Positions 28,856-37,930 of a DNA stretch of 64,000 nt are shown piece by piece. Numbering within the stretch: the first letter of the stretch is position 1; each line of letters begins with the position of its first letter. Both the position numbers and the translations under genes were made by a program. Location of the stretch: NCBI RefSeq assembly GCF_002924445.1, contig NZ_PIGG01000026.1, positions 62,001 through 126,000 of the forward strand. Reading direction: 5' to 3'. Under the pieces are notes generated by a model, which searched no databases, was not told the origin of the DNA, and was given only the letters and a program-made list of their open reading frames with translations. This stretch comes from Minwuia thermotolerans (GTDB lineage Bacteria; Pseudomonadota; Alphaproteobacteria; Minwuiales; Minwuiaceae).

Positions 28856-29812
28856 ATGCGGATTGGAACCTTCAGCCAGAACGACCTGCTGGTACAGCAG
28901 ATGCTGCGCCAGCAGGTGGAGCTCAGCCGCAGCCAGGAGCAGGTCTCCACCGGCAAGCGCTACAACGACACCGAGGGCTTCGGCGCCCAGTCGGCCAACA
29001 TCGTCAACAGCCGCTCGCTGCTGACCCAGATCGAGGGCTTCCAGACCTCCAACCAGGCGCTGAAGGGCCGGCTCTCGGCCTTCGATTCCGCGCTTGTCGA
29101 GCTGGAATCGATCGGGGGGGAGCTTCGCGACGCGCTGCAGAAGGCCCGGGGTCTGGGCGACGGCACCGGCTTGGGCTCCACGGTCAGCGGTTTGCTGGAA
29201 CGCGCCGCGGCGGTGCTCAACACCCGCTTCGAGGGCCGCTTCCTGTTCGGCGGGACGACCTCCGATCAGCCGCCTCTGCTGGTCACCGACGAAGCCGGGA
29301 TCCTCGCGGTCGCGGAGCCGCCGGGCGGGCAGTTCTTCGCCGATAGCGGCGAGGCGCTCACGGCCCGCGTCGACGAGCGCACCACCATCGAGATCGGCGT
29401 CACCGCCTCCCAGGTCGCCGGCGATCTGCTGCATTCCATGCAGCGCATCCTGATGTTCGATTCCGGCACCCTGCCGGCGGGCGCGGCCGGCTTCGCGCCG
29501 GCGGACGCCCTGGCCGGCCAGCTCTCCGAGAACGAGATCGACTTCATCGCCGACGAACTGGACAACATCTCTACCGCGGTCACCGGCCTGCAGACCGCGG
29601 CGACGGAGAACGGCCTCAACATGAAGGCCCTGGACGACGTCCAGGGGCGTCTGGAGGATCAGCAGATCGCGCTGACCGACATCCTCGCCAACGAGGAGGA
29701 CGTCGATCTGGCCAAGGTCGCCGCGAAGCTCAATCAGCAGCAGGTGGCTCTGGAGGCCAGCCTGCGCATGATCGCCCAGATGCGCTCCATGAGCCTGCTC
29801 AATTTCCTCTGA
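28856..29812 (+). CDS. flgL: Flagellar hook-associated protein FlgL / flagellin-like (HAP3)
   Basis: A 318-residue protein with the flagellin-type N-terminal coiled helix (LLRQQVELSRSQEQVSTGKRYN-like) and a C-terminal helix ending LNQQQVALEASLRMIAQMRSMSLLNFL, split for length. The short middle region, the absence of a long variable domain and the position after flgK favour FlgL over a filament flagellin. A GGTTTFGG-type segment (FLFGGTTSDQPPL) is the usual FlgL turn. A GC hairpin (29816-29830) without a T run follows the stop and may end the transcript. Confidence 0.9.
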   Translation: MRIGTFSQNDLLVQQMLRQQVELSRSQEQVSTGKRYNDTEGFGAQSANIVNSRSLLTQIEGFQTSNQALKGRLSAFDSALVELESIGGELRDALQKARGLGDGTGLGSTVSGLLERAAAVLNTRFEGRFLFGGTTSDQPPLLVTDEAGILAVAEPPGGQFFADSGEALTARVDERTTIEIGVTASQVAGDLLHSMQRILMFDSGTLPAGAAGFAPADALAGQLSENEIDFIADELDNISTAVTGLQTAATENGLNMKALDDVQGRLEDQQIALTDILANEEDVDLAKVAAKLNQQQVALEASLRMIAQMRSMSLLNFL

Positions 29813-29908
29813 TCCGGCGCGCGGCGCGCCCCGCGAGAAGAAGGCTTAACCCGGGCCGCTCCGGCGTCCAGAATGGCCGCGGGAGCATGACGTACTGGGG
29901 AGGAAGAC

Positions 29909-31144
29909 TTGGCCGCTGTCGCATTCGAACTGCCCGACGAGGTGAGAGACGTCGTCGAGGGCCTGAAGGCCTTCGCGCGCAAGGAGGTGCTGACTCGCCA
30001 CGAGAAGCACCGGGGGCTGCTGGAGGACGGCCGCCGCAAATATGCCGACGACGGCCGCATCGCACCGGAGGTGGTCGAACTGATCCGCGAAGTGCGGATG
30101 GCCGCCTCGGAAGCCGGCTATTACCAGATGTGCGTCCCCGAAGCCCTGGGCGGCGGCGGTCTCGGCATGCAGGCCTATTACGCCGGCTGGGAAGCGCTTT
30201 TTCACATGTGCGGGCCGCACAACTGGCTGATGGTATATGCCATCAGTCACTGGGCCTTCGGCCCCAGCCGATTGCTGGAAAAGGTCACCGACCGGGCGCG
30301 GGAAGATATCCTGGAGCCGCTGATGTCGGGGCGCGCGGGCATGTGCTTCGGTCTCTCCGAGCCCGGCGCCGGCTCCGACGCTTCCATGATCCGAACCCGC
30401 GCGACGCCGGACGGCGACGGCTGGGTGATCGAGGGCCGCAAGATCTGGACGACGAACTCGCCGGTCGCCGACTACTGCATCGTCTTCGCGGTGACGGACC
30501 CGGAGCGGGCGAAAGCGAAGAAGGGCGGCATCTCCGCCTTTCTCGTCCCCACGGACGCGCCCGGCTTCGAGGTGCAGCGGATCGTCAAGATGTTCGGTCA
30601 GATCGGCGGCGACGAAGCGGAGCTTCGCTTCGAGGGTTTGCGCGTCGAGCCATGGCAGCTCGTCGGCGAATTGCACGAAGGTTTCGCCACCGCGCTCTAC
30701 GGCGTCTCCCTGGGTCGGGTCTACAACTCGGCCCGCGCGGTCGGTACCGGCCGCTGGGCGCTGGAACTGGCGATCGAGTACAGCCAGGCGCGCGAGTCCT
30801 TCGGCAAGACCATCTCCGAGTATCAGGGCGTGACCTTCCCGCTGGCGAGTTCGGCGATGGAGCTGCACGCCGCCCATCTGATGGGCCTCAACGCCGCGAA
30901 ACTGCTGGACTCCGGTGCGCCGGCGGTGAAGGAACTGTCGATGACCAAGGCCTTTTCCGTGGAGATCGGAGTCAAGGCGGTCGACCGCGCGATGCAGACC
31001 CACGGCGCCATGGGGTTCACCAACGAGGTCGGTCTGTCGGAGGCCTGGCACAATCTCAGGATCATCAACGTCGCCGACGGCACCAACGAGATCCTGCGGC
31101 GGACCATCGTGCAGCGGCTGATGAAGGGCGATCTCGATCTGTAG
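29909..31144 (+). CDS. Acyl-CoA dehydrogenase
   Basis: A 411-residue flavin acyl-CoA dehydrogenase that introduces a trans-2 double bond and passes electrons to ETF. Motifs seen are CFGLSEPGAGSDA, VIEGRKIWTTNS, QTHGAMGFTNEVGLSEAWHNLR and VADGTNEI; the last two are the flavin and helix regions at the end of the fold. The start is TTG at 29909, strongly supported by GGGGAGGA a few bases before it; no ATG fits. It follows flgL after 96 bases, but its function is unrelated, so a separate promoter is likely. Chain-length or substrate class is not readable. Confidence 0.9.
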   Translation: MAAVAFELPDEVRDVVEGLKAFARKEVLTRHEKHRGLLEDGRRKYADDGRIAPEVVELIREVRMAASEAGYYQMCVPEALGGGGLGMQAYYAGWEALFHMCGPHNWLMVYAISHWAFGPSRLLEKVTDRAREDILEPLMSGRAGMCFGLSEPGAGSDASMIRTRATPDGDGWVIEGRKIWTTNSPVADYCIVFAVTDPERAKAKKGGISAFLVPTDAPGFEVQRIVKMFGQIGGDEAELRFEGLRVEPWQLVGELHEGFATALYGVSLGRVYNSARAVGTGRWALELAIEYSQARESFGKTISEYQGVTFPLASSAMELHAAHLMGLNAAKLLDSGAPAVKELSMTKAFSVEIGVKAVDRAMQTHGAMGFTNEVGLSEAWHNLRIINVADGTNEILRRTIVQRLMKGDLDL

Positions 31145-31156
31145 GAGGGCGGGGCG

Positions 31157-32098
31157 ATGGCGGACTGGCAGGTAACAGCGGCGGACGGCGTGCGGCTGGG
31201 CGGGCTGCGCTGGGACATCCCCGAACCGCGCGGCCTCGTCTACATCGCGCACGGTCTGGCCGAGCATGTCGGCCGCTATGACCGCTTCGCCCGGCGCCTG
31301 AACGGACTGGGCTTCTCGGTCGCCGGCCACGACCACCGCGGCCACGGGCGCAGCGTCGCGGGCGATGCCGAACCGGGGCACATCGCCGACCGTGACGGCT
31401 TCCATCTCATGGCGGACGATCTCGGCCGCGGCATGGATGCGTGGCGGGCGGAGCATGACGGGCTGAAGCTGGGCCTCTTCGCCCATTCCATGGGCTCCTT
31501 CCTGGCGCAGATGGGCATGTGGCGCTGGCCGGAGAAGGTCGACGCCGTGGTTCTGTCGGGCTCCAACGGCCCGCCGCCGCCGATCGCGGGCGCGGGGCGG
31601 CTGATCGCGCGCATGGAACGGCTCCGGCTCGGCCGGCGCGGCCGCAGCCTGCTGATTCATGGCCTCGCCTTCGACGCCAACAACAAGGCCTTTGCGGCGG
31701 ACGGTCCCACGAAACTGGAATGGCTGAGCCGGGACCGGGACGAGGTGGACGCCTATGTCGCCGATCCCCGGTGCGGCTTCATCGCCACGACGGCGAGCTG
31801 GATCGCGCTGCTGGACGCGCTGCCGAAGCTGACGGCGAAGGGCAATGTCGGCCGGATTCCGAAGAATCTTCCGTTGCTGATCGCCTCCGGCGACCGGGAT
31901 CCGATCGGCGACATGGGCCGGGGCGTCCGCCGCCTGCAGGCCATCTACGCCGGCCACGGCATGTCGGACGTGACGCTGAAACTCTACGAGGGCGGCCGGC
32001 ACGAGATGCTCAACGAGATCAACCGCGACCAGGTCATGGCCGATCTCGGCGACTGGCTGGCCGCGCGCCTTGTGACAGGCCGCGGCGGCGGGGCATAA
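31157..32098 (+). CDS. Alpha/beta hydrolase, monoacylglycerol lipase-like
   Basis: A 313-residue serine hydrolase. The nucleophile Ser is in FAHSMGS, the oxyanion region is VYIAHGLAEH, and GHDHRGHGRS is the typical monoglyceride lipase motif. The Asp of the triad is probably in SGDRDPIGD and the His in GGRHEML. The whole domain is cytosolic, with no signal peptide. It follows the acyl-CoA dehydrogenase by 12 bases, so the two may act together in lipid breakdown: release of a fatty acid, then oxidation. The link is inferred from spacing. Confidence 0.88.
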   Translation: MADWQVTAADGVRLGGLRWDIPEPRGLVYIAHGLAEHVGRYDRFARRLNGLGFSVAGHDHRGHGRSVAGDAEPGHIADRDGFHLMADDLGRGMDAWRAEHDGLKLGLFAHSMGSFLAQMGMWRWPEKVDAVVLSGSNGPPPPIAGAGRLIARMERLRLGRRGRSLLIHGLAFDANNKAFAADGPTKLEWLSRDRDEVDAYVADPRCGFIATTASWIALLDALPKLTAKGNVGRIPKNLPLLIASGDRDPIGDMGRGVRRLQAIYAGHGMSDVTLKLYEGGRHEMLNEINRDQVMADLGDWLAARLVTGRGGGA

Positions 32099-32140
32099 TC
32101 GGCGCTTCGGCCCAGCGGCCATTCAACCTCGAGGTGCAGC

Positions 32141-32854
32141 GTGGACGCGCCGGAACGCCTGTCGATTCTCGTCGCTGACGACAATCCTGCGGCGCGCACC
32201 CAGATCGTCCGCATCCTGGAAGAACTGGGCCATGACACCACGGCGGTCGGGGACGGCGCCGAGGCGGTCTCGGCCATGGCAGCGCTGCGTTTCGACCTTG
32301 TGGTTCTCGACTTCGAGATGCCGGGCTTGCGCGGCGACGAGGTCGCCCGCCGCGCCGGCGCCGACGGGCCGGTCTCGATCGGGCTTTCCTCGGCCGGTCT
32401 CGGCCGCACCGAGTGGGGCGATGCGCCGATCGCCGAATGGCTCGCCAAGCCGGTCGACGCCAGGGCCCTGGCGGAGGCGGTCCGCCGCGCCGCGGCGCGG
32501 GGCCAGGACAGCGTCACCTCCGCACCGCCAGTCGATCTCACCCATCTCGCCACCTACACGGACGGTGACGCGGCCCTGGAACGGGAGCTGGCGGCGCTTT
32601 TCGCCGAGTCCTGCGAACGCTATGCCGGTCAGATGGCCCGTGCGGAGGACAGCCATCAGTGGCGGGACGCGGCGCACGGGCTGAAGGGCGCGGCGCGCGG
32701 CATCGGCGCCACCGAAGTCGCGCGGCTCGCGGCGTTCGCGGAAACCCTGCTGGGCCGCGGCGCGGAACAGCGCCGACAGGATGTGCTGGAACAGATCCGG
32801 GCGGCGGCGGACGACGTCAGCGCCTTCTTCGCCCGTCACCTGCAGGAAGGCTGA
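32141..32854 (+). CDS. Response receiver with C-terminal Hpt domain
   Basis: A 237-residue two-domain signalling protein. The receiver has acidic ADDN near residue 13, phosphoacceptor Asp in VVLDFEMPG and Lys in WLAKPVD. The C-terminal part is a histidine phosphotransfer domain with the His in AAHGLKGAARGIGA. No DNA-binding output exists, so it is a phosphorelay middle piece. No kinase lies next to it, so it is an orphan. The start is GTG at 32141 with GAGGTG upstream. It faces the next gene with no gap: its stop and the stop of the 133-residue protein gene are adjacent. Confidence 0.85.
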   Translation: MDAPERLSILVADDNPAARTQIVRILEELGHDTTAVGDGAEAVSAMAALRFDLVVLDFEMPGLRGDEVARRAGADGPVSIGLSSAGLGRTEWGDAPIAEWLAKPVDARALAEAVRRAAARGQDSVTSAPPVDLTHLATYTDGDAALERELAALFAESCERYAGQMARAEDSHQWRDAAHGLKGAARGIGATEVARLAAFAETLLGRGAEQRRQDVLEQIRAAADDVSAFFARHLQEG

Positions 32855-33256
32855 TCAGATACGGATGCGCAGGTCGTCCATCGCCTTCAGCGCGGCGGTG
32901 TCGCCCACCTGATGCCGCACGCGGGCGACGGTGTCGCGCAGGTTCTCGTCGACCCGGCCGGCGACTTCCTTCAGCACCTCCTCGCCATCGTCGACGAACA
33001 GCGCCTGCAGGCGCGCGATCGCCTGTTCGATCATCACGGTCTCGTCGTGGGGGGCGTGGGGAAAGTCGTCCTTGCTGCGCACGACGTCAGCGAGGTTCTC
33101 GGCGAGAGCGTCGATCCTGTCCGCTTCGGCCAGGACGCGCCGCGCCCGGTCGGTGTCGAGCCCATCGGCGGCGGCCCTCAGCCGGGCGACGCCATCCCGG
33201 GCCTCGACGATCACCTCGTTGATGGCGACGACTTCGTCACTGCGGATCAGTTCCAT
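32855..33256 (-). CDS. Hypothetical helical protein
   Basis: A 133-residue protein that I do not recognise. It is almost wholly helical with heptad-like Leu/Ala/Val spacing (IVEARDGVARLRAAADGL, then ARRVLAEADRIDALAENLADV), suggesting a four-helix bundle of cytosolic type. No cysteine and no signal peptide. It is transcribed away from the lipid kinase gene, 28 bases downstream of it on the same strand, so co-transcription is likely. The gene stops against the REC-Hpt gene. Confidence 0.6.
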   Translation of the reverse strand: MELIRSDEVVAINEVIVEARDGVARLRAAADGLDTDRARRVLAEADRIDALAENLADVVRSKDDFPHAPHDETVMIEQAIARLQALFVDDGEEVLKEVAGRVDENLRDTVARVRHQVGDTAALKAMDDLRIRI

Positions 33257-33283
33257 GCCCGTATTCTCCGGTCTCCATACTGG

Positions 33284-34165
33284 TCATTTAGTAGCGGGAA
33301 CGAAAACCTCCAAGGCTTTCGGCAGCACGGAGAAATCGGCGGGCGTTTCGGCGATCACGTCGCCGTCGACATTGATCTCCTGCGTCGGCGTCGTCTCGAC
33401 GCGCACGGCGGCGGCGCGGAGGGTGCGGACGTCCTGACGCCGCTTCAGGGCGCCGAACTTCAGATAGGGCAGCAGTTTGAGCATGCCCCATGGTCCGAGC
33501 GGTTTGACGTAGTAGACGTCCAGCCAGCCGTCATCGATGGCGGCATCGTCGGCGATGGTGAGGCCGCCGCCGTAATGGACGCCATTGCCGACGGCGATCA
33601 TGGTCGATTTCGTCTTCTTGGTGTCGCCGTTCCACGTGATCCGGGCCTCGAACGGTTTCATGTCCCGCTGGGCGTCGAGCCAGCTCAGCGGATAGCTCAG
33701 CAGTTTGAGGCGCTTCTTGCGCTCGCCGGTATGGTAGTTCGCGACCTTTACGCTGAAACCCAGGCTGGCGACATTGAAGAAGGGCCGGCCGTTTACAATG
33801 CCAAGGTCGATGCGCCGCAGACCGCCGCGCAGCACCACCCTGGCCGCGCGCTCGGGCTCGTGGGGAATGGCGAAGGTGCGCGCCAGATCGTTGGCGGTGC
33901 CGAGCGGCAGGATGCCGAAGGGACGTCCCGCATCCAGCAATGCTTCCGCGGAATGGCTGAACGTGCCGTCGCCGCCGCCGAGAACGATGCGGTCCGAAGC
34001 GGGACCCAGGCTGCGGATCAGGTCGGAGATCTCCGCCGGGTCTTCGGGCAGGTGAAAATCGACCCTGTCGCCCCCCGTTTCGAGCGTCCGGCAGGCCCTG
34101 CGGCCCGCGTCGGCCGCGTCGCCGCCGCCCGGATTGACGATCAACAGGGTTCTCTTGCCGCTCAC
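33284..34165 (-). CDS. Diacylglycerol kinase-family lipid kinase (YegS/DgkB-like)
   Basis: A 293-residue kinase. The nucleotide-binding GGGDGTF motif is near residue 62 and the GTANDLAR motif near 90. The fold continues with NGRPFFNVASLGF and NVDGDVI, as in YegS/DgkB and sphingosine kinase relatives. It would phosphorylate diacylglycerol or a related lipid such as a sphingoid base. The nearby ceramidase gene at 45.3 kb makes a sphingolipid substrate conceivable, but this is weak. Precedes the helical hypothetical gene on the same strand. Confidence 0.88.
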   Translation of the reverse strand: MSGKRTLLIVNPGGGDAADAGRRACRTLETGGDRVDFHLPEDPAEISDLIRSLGPASDRIVLGGGDGTFSHSAEALLDAGRPFGILPLGTANDLARTFAIPHEPERAARVVLRGGLRRIDLGIVNGRPFFNVASLGFSVKVANYHTGERKKRLKLLSYPLSWLDAQRDMKPFEARITWNGDTKKTKSTMIAVGNGVHYGGGLTIADDAAIDDGWLDVYYVKPLGPWGMLKLLPYLKFGALKRRQDVRTLRAAAVRVETTPTQEINVDGDVIAETPADFSVLPKALEVFVPATK

Positions 34166-34204
34166 TGTCAGCCCGCCCTTCCCGAAACGCCGTGCCGGGG
34201 AGGC

Positions 34205-34669
34205 TTATCCCGCCTCGTTCCCGGGTATGAAAGAATAGCGGCTGTCGCCGTCCTTCGGCACCTTCATGATTCCGTTGGCGCGCAGCACGATTTCACCGTC
34301 CGCCTCCAGCCAGGCGTTGCAGAAGACCATGCGCGGGGTGGCCCGGACCAGTTCCGTGCGGCCCTGTACCCATTGGCCGAGTTTCGCCGGCGCCACGAAG
34401 TCGCAGGTGAGATTGACGGTGGGATAGAAGCGGCGCTGGCCGTTCGCGACAGCCGCGCCGAAGCCGATCTGCACGTCGACAAGGGTCGCCAGCATGCCGC
34501 CGTGGCAGGTGCCGACCGGATTGAGATGCTTGCGTTCGACGCGGAAGCCGAGACTGGCCTGACCGTCGACGACGCGGCCGTAAATCGGTCCGACCAGGCC
34601 GAACAGGCCGTCACGGACGCCGAAGGGCTTGAAGCCCTCGGGTATGGTTGTCGCTTCGGTTTCGCTCAT
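34205..34669 (-). CDS. PaaI-type thioesterase (hotdog)
   Basis: A 154-residue hotdog enzyme hydrolysing an acyl- or aryl-CoA. The pattern GTCHGGMLATLVD holds the conserved HGG and the catalytic Asp or Asn neighbour, with the strand VNLTCDFVAPA. It overlaps the next upstream gene by 4 bases (ATGA), a second thioesterase of the same family. The pair are paralogues and may form a heteromer. The gene is last of the LLM-thioesterase-thioesterase run. Confidence 0.85.
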   Translation of the reverse strand: MSETEATTIPEGFKPFGVRDGLFGLVGPIYGRVVDGQASLGFRVERKHLNPVGTCHGGMLATLVDVQIGFGAAVANGQRRFYPTVNLTCDFVAPAKLGQWVQGRTELVRATPRMVFCNAWLEADGEIVLRANGIMKVPKDGDSRYSFIPGNEAG

Positions 34670-35112
34670 GAAAATGCCGCCCTGGGATCGAATGTGCCGT
34701 ATTCGCTGCCGCCCAGCTTGAAGATTCCGTTGGCGCGGGCCAGCAGCTCCCCGTCGCCGCGCCGGATGCGGCAGTCGGCGAAGACCGTGCGTCCGCCGCG
34801 ACGCAGGATCTCCGTGCGGCCCTCGACCCAGTCGCCGATATTGGCGGGCGCCAGAAAGTCGATGTTGGCGGCGACAGTCGGGATGAACTGCGCCGTATCC
34901 AGCTGGTAGTTCAGCGCGCAGTTGAGCTGCATGTCGACCATGGTCATCAGCATGCCGCCATGCAGGTTGCCGGCGGCATTGGTGTGGCGGCGCTCGACGC
35001 GGAAGCCGAGCGACAGTCCGCCGTCCAGGTCGCGCCAGTAGAGCGGGCCGTTGGCCTCGACGAACGGCGCAGGGATTCTTGCAGGGCGAAAGCCCTCCGG
35101 AATGTCGGTCAT
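34666..35112 (-). CDS. PaaI-type thioesterase (hotdog)
   Basis: A 148-residue hotdog thioesterase, related to the next gene (GNLHGGMLMTMVD, then VAANIDFLAPA, then GRTEIL). It is translationally coupled on both sides: its first base overlaps the LLM stop and its stop overlaps the second thioesterase. Which CoA ester it uses is unknown; the partner oxidoreductase suggests a catabolic acyl-CoA pathway. Confidence 0.85.
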   Translation of the reverse strand: MTDIPEGFRPARIPAPFVEANGPLYWRDLDGGLSLGFRVERRHTNAAGNLHGGMLMTMVDMQLNCALNYQLDTAQFIPTVAANIDFLAPANIGDWVEGRTEILRRGGRTVFADCRIRRGDGELLARANGIFKLGGSEYGTFDPRAAFS

Positions 35113-36065
35113 CAGGCCTTCGCGACCACGTCGGCCATGAACTGCTCCATCCGTCCGATGCTGTTCGCGGCGTCGCGGGCGGCCAGGTTGAGCATCAGGT
35201 GATTGAAGCCGGCCTCCTTCAGGCGCGCCACATCCTCCGCGACGGTCGCCGCCGAGCCGGTCAGGATCATCCGTTCGCCGTCCTTGTTCTTCACTTCCTC
35301 GCCGATGGTGTTCCAGTGGCTCCAGTAGGCGAGGTCGATGGTCGACATGTCGCGGCCGGCCTCATCGGCGAAGCCCTTCAGCCGTTCCAGCCGCTTCGCG
35401 ATCCGGGCATGGGTGTCCAGCGGGAATTTCGGATTGTTGCCGATCGGGTACCAGCCGTCGCCATGGCTGACCACGCGCTTCAGCGCCGGCGCGCTCTCGC
35501 CGCCGATCCATAGCGGCGGATGCGGCTTCTGCACGGGCAGGGGGCGGGTGCCCACATTGTCGAAGCGCACGTACTTGCCGTGGAAACTCGCCTGCTCGCT
35601 GGTCCAGACGGTGCGGAAGACCTCGAGATACTCGTCGGTCACCGCGCCGCGCTCGTCATAGGGCGGGACCTGCAGGGCTTCGAACTCCTCCTCCATCCAG
35701 CCGGCGCCGCAGCCGATGGTGATACGGCCGTTGGAGAGCTGATCGATGGTCGCGATGATCTTCGCCGTCAGCAGCGCCGGACGATGCGGCACCACCATCA
35801 CCGATGTCAGCATCCGCAGCTTCGTGGTCGCGGCCATGGCGAAGGCGATGGCCGTGAGCTGGTCCATGCATTCGCCCGTCGCGGTGCCGGGGAAGGAGCC
35901 GTCGGGACTGTAGGGATAGGTACTGTCGATCTGCGTCGGGATGACGACGTGATCGGGCACCAGCATGTAGCTGTAGCCGAGCCGCTCGCCGGCCGCCGCG
36001 AGGGTCTTCAGCCCCTCGGCGTTGGCCATCGGCCCGCGGGTGAACCAGGCGAAGCCGAAATCCAT
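35112..36065 (-). CDS. LLM-class flavin/F420-dependent oxidoreductase
   Basis: A 317-residue luciferase-like monooxygenase/oxidoreductase. Motifs are DFGFAWFTRG, LVPDHVVIP, NGRITIGCGAGWMEEEF and KPHPPLWIGGES. Start at 36065 is chosen because GGGAGGATG precedes it; an open frame runs further upstream into the divergent gene. It heads an operon with the two thioesterases. The start is 80 bases from the divergent PPOX-family gene, so a shared bidirectional promoter is likely, and both enzymes may use the same deazaflavin or FMN. Confidence 0.88.
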   Translation of the reverse strand: MDFGFAWFTRGPMANAEGLKTLAAAGERLGYSYMLVPDHVVIPTQIDSTYPYSPDGSFPGTATGECMDQLTAIAFAMAATTKLRMLTSVMVVPHRPALLTAKIIATIDQLSNGRITIGCGAGWMEEEFEALQVPPYDERGAVTDEYLEVFRTVWTSEQASFHGKYVRFDNVGTRPLPVQKPHPPLWIGGESAPALKRVVSHGDGWYPIGNNPKFPLDTHARIAKRLERLKGFADEAGRDMSTIDLAYWSHWNTIGEEVKNKDGERMILTGSAATVAEDVARLKEAGFNHLMLNLAARDAANSIGRMEQFMADVVAKA

Positions 36066-36144
36066 GACATCCTCCCCATGCGCACTATCTTCGGGGCCGA
36101 AGATAGCGGGCCTGCCGCCCGGGTCAAAAGGCATTGGTTGCGAC

Positions 36145-36570
36145 ATGATCTCGAAGGAGGAGCGGGAATTCGTACTGCGCCGGCCGCTGGGGCATCTGGG
36201 CACGGCGGACGCCGGAGCCGCGCCGCATGTCATGCCGGTCTGTTTCGCGCTGGAGGCGGCGGAAATATTCATCCCCATCGACGAGAAGCCGAAGGGGGGT
36301 GATATCCGCCGGCTGAAGCGGCTGCGCAACATCGCCGACAACCCGCGCGTCTGCCTGATGGTCGACCGCTACGATCCGGACTGGTCCGGGCTCGGCTGGG
36401 TCATGCTGCGGGGCGCTGCGGCGATCTGGGAGAGGGCGGCGGACCGCGCCGGTGCGATCGAGCTTCTCCGCGCACGCTATGTGCAGTACCAGAGCATGGA
36501 CCTGGAGACGCGGCCGCTGATCGTCATCCGGGTCGACAATGTCAGCAGCTGGGGCGACCTGAGCCGATAG
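36145..36570 (+). CDS. PPOX-class pyridoxamine-oxidase-fold flavin/F420 protein
   Basis: A 141-residue split-barrel protein. The beta pattern is FVLRRPLGHLGTADAGAAPHVMPV then the NPRVCLMVDRYD strand, as in TIGR03668-like F420/FMN binding proteins. It has a WGDLS end. Start at 36145 is the first ATG that gives the family N-terminus; there is no strong ribosome site but the ATG is 9 bases after a GG-rich stretch. Followed by the PaiB-like gene by 27 bases on the same strand. Substrate unknown. Confidence 0.8.
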   Translation: MISKEEREFVLRRPLGHLGTADAGAAPHVMPVCFALEAAEIFIPIDEKPKGGDIRRLKRLRNIADNPRVCLMVDRYDPDWSGLGWVMLRGAAAIWERAADRAGAIELLRARYVQYQSMDLETRPLIVIRVDNVSSWGDLSR

Positions 36571-36597
36571 GGTCCGTCCGCCGGGGGGAGAAGCACG

Positions 36598-37212
36598 ATG
36601 TACACGCCCGCGCATTTCGCCGTCGAGGACAGGGCAGCCTGTCACGACATCATCGAAGCCAACGAGTTCGGGCTGCTGGTGACGGCCGCTGGCGGCGCGC
36701 CCGAGGCCAGCCATCTGCCCTTCGTGCTGGATCGCGGCGAAGGGGAGCGGGGCGTGCTCTACGCCCATATGGCGCGCGCCAACCCGCAGTGGCGCGATTT
36801 CGGCGAAGCCGACGCCCTCTGCATCTTCGCCGGTCCCCACGCCTATGTCTCGCCGACCTGGTATCCCGGTGACGGCCCCGCCGTGCCGACCTGGAACTAC
36901 ACCGCCGTGCATTGCCAAGGCCGGCCGGAGATCATCGATGATGCGGTCGAACGCGACCGTCTGATGGAGCGGCTGTCGGCGCGCTACGAGGGCAGCGGGC
37001 CCTGGTCCTATGGCGGCCTGCCCGAGAAGTTCCGCAGCGCGATGGTGAAGGGGATCGTGCCCTTCCGCATTCCCATCGCGCGCATGGAAGGCAAGGCGAA
37101 GCTGAGCCAGAACAAGTCCGCCGCCGACCGCGAGGCGCTGGCCCGCGGCCTGGTGGAAAGCGGGCGGCCCATGGAGGCCGAGATCGCCGCCGCGATGCGG
37201 GCGATCGAATGA
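36598..37212 (+). CDS. PaiB-family FMN-binding protein
   Basis: A 204-residue split-barrel protein. The YTPAHFAVED start, EASHLPFVLDRGEG, FAGPHAYVSPTWYP and VPTWNYTAVH motifs are those of the PaiB family, named as a negative transcriptional regulator in Bacillus but mostly a flavin/heme-binding protein. GGGGGGAGA precedes the ATG. Following the PPOX-type gene it could be a second flavin protein of the same system. Confidence 0.88.
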   Translation: MYTPAHFAVEDRAACHDIIEANEFGLLVTAAGGAPEASHLPFVLDRGEGERGVLYAHMARANPQWRDFGEADALCIFAGPHAYVSPTWYPGDGPAVPTWNYTAVHCQGRPEIIDDAVERDRLMERLSARYEGSGPWSYGGLPEKFRSAMVKGIVPFRIPIARMEGKAKLSQNKSAADREALARGLVESGRPMEAEIAAAMRAIE

Positions 37213-37323
37213 CCCGCTGGCGCAGGTGAAACGCCGCGCCGCCTTCGCTATCCTGCGGCGCAGCGCATTGCGGTCACAATTCGGGGCGAGAAGCCGCATG
37301 TCACCAACCGAACGGAGGGCGTC

Positions 37324-37863
37324 ATGAACCGATATCTGCTCGCTGGCGCGATCGGGCTGCTGCTGGCACTGCCGGCAATGGCCCAGAACCAGAAGGACGA
37401 AGAGCAACCGGCGGCGGATGCGAACCCGGCTCCGGAGGTCATCAAGGTCTATGACGAGAACACGCTGAAGCCGGAGGATATCCGGGCCTGTCTGAAGAGC
37501 GACATCGCGATCGCCGACATGGAGACCAGGGTCGCCGACTACGAGGATACGCTCGTCGATTTCCGTCAGAAGATCGCCGATCTCGGCGAAGACCTCGACC
37601 GCCGCCGCAAGCAGATCGACGGCACCGATCCGGAGGCGGTGGCCGAGTACAACCGCCGCGTCGACCGCCATGCGGATATGATCGACCGCTACAACGAGAA
37701 GTTCGTACCCAACCTCACGGACCGTCGGAAACGGCTGAACGAGGCCATCGACGCCTACAACCGCGACTGCGCCGACAAGGCCTATTTCGAGGAAGACTGG
37801 CTGGAGGCCGTGGCGGAGCTCGGCATCAAGGATCCGCGCGCGACCGCAGGCGGCGGCAAGTAG
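37324..37863 (+). CDS. Secreted coiled-coil hypothetical protein
   Basis: A 179-residue protein with a clear Sec signal peptide (MNRYLLAGAIGLLLALPAMAQ, cut after AMA, about residues 1-20). The mature part is acidic, then a long charged helix from about 65 to 135 with heptad-like spacing (DYEDTLVDFRQKIADLGEDL, DRRRKQIDG). It has two conserved-looking Cys (residues about 56 and 144). No family is recognised. It probably sits in the periplasm. A GGAGG-type site precedes the ATG. Confidence 0.65.
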   Translation: MNRYLLAGAIGLLLALPAMAQNQKDEEQPAADANPAPEVIKVYDENTLKPEDIRACLKSDIAIADMETRVADYEDTLVDFRQKIADLGEDLDRRRKQIDGTDPEAVAEYNRRVDRHADMIDRYNEKFVPNLTDRRKRLNEAIDAYNRDCADKAYFEEDWLEAVAELGIKDPRATAGGGK

Positions 37864-37930
37864 GCCGTGGTCCCCTTCGTGGAAAGGTCTATAGCGTTCC
37901 GCTATTTGATTGAACCGCCACTCACCCGGC

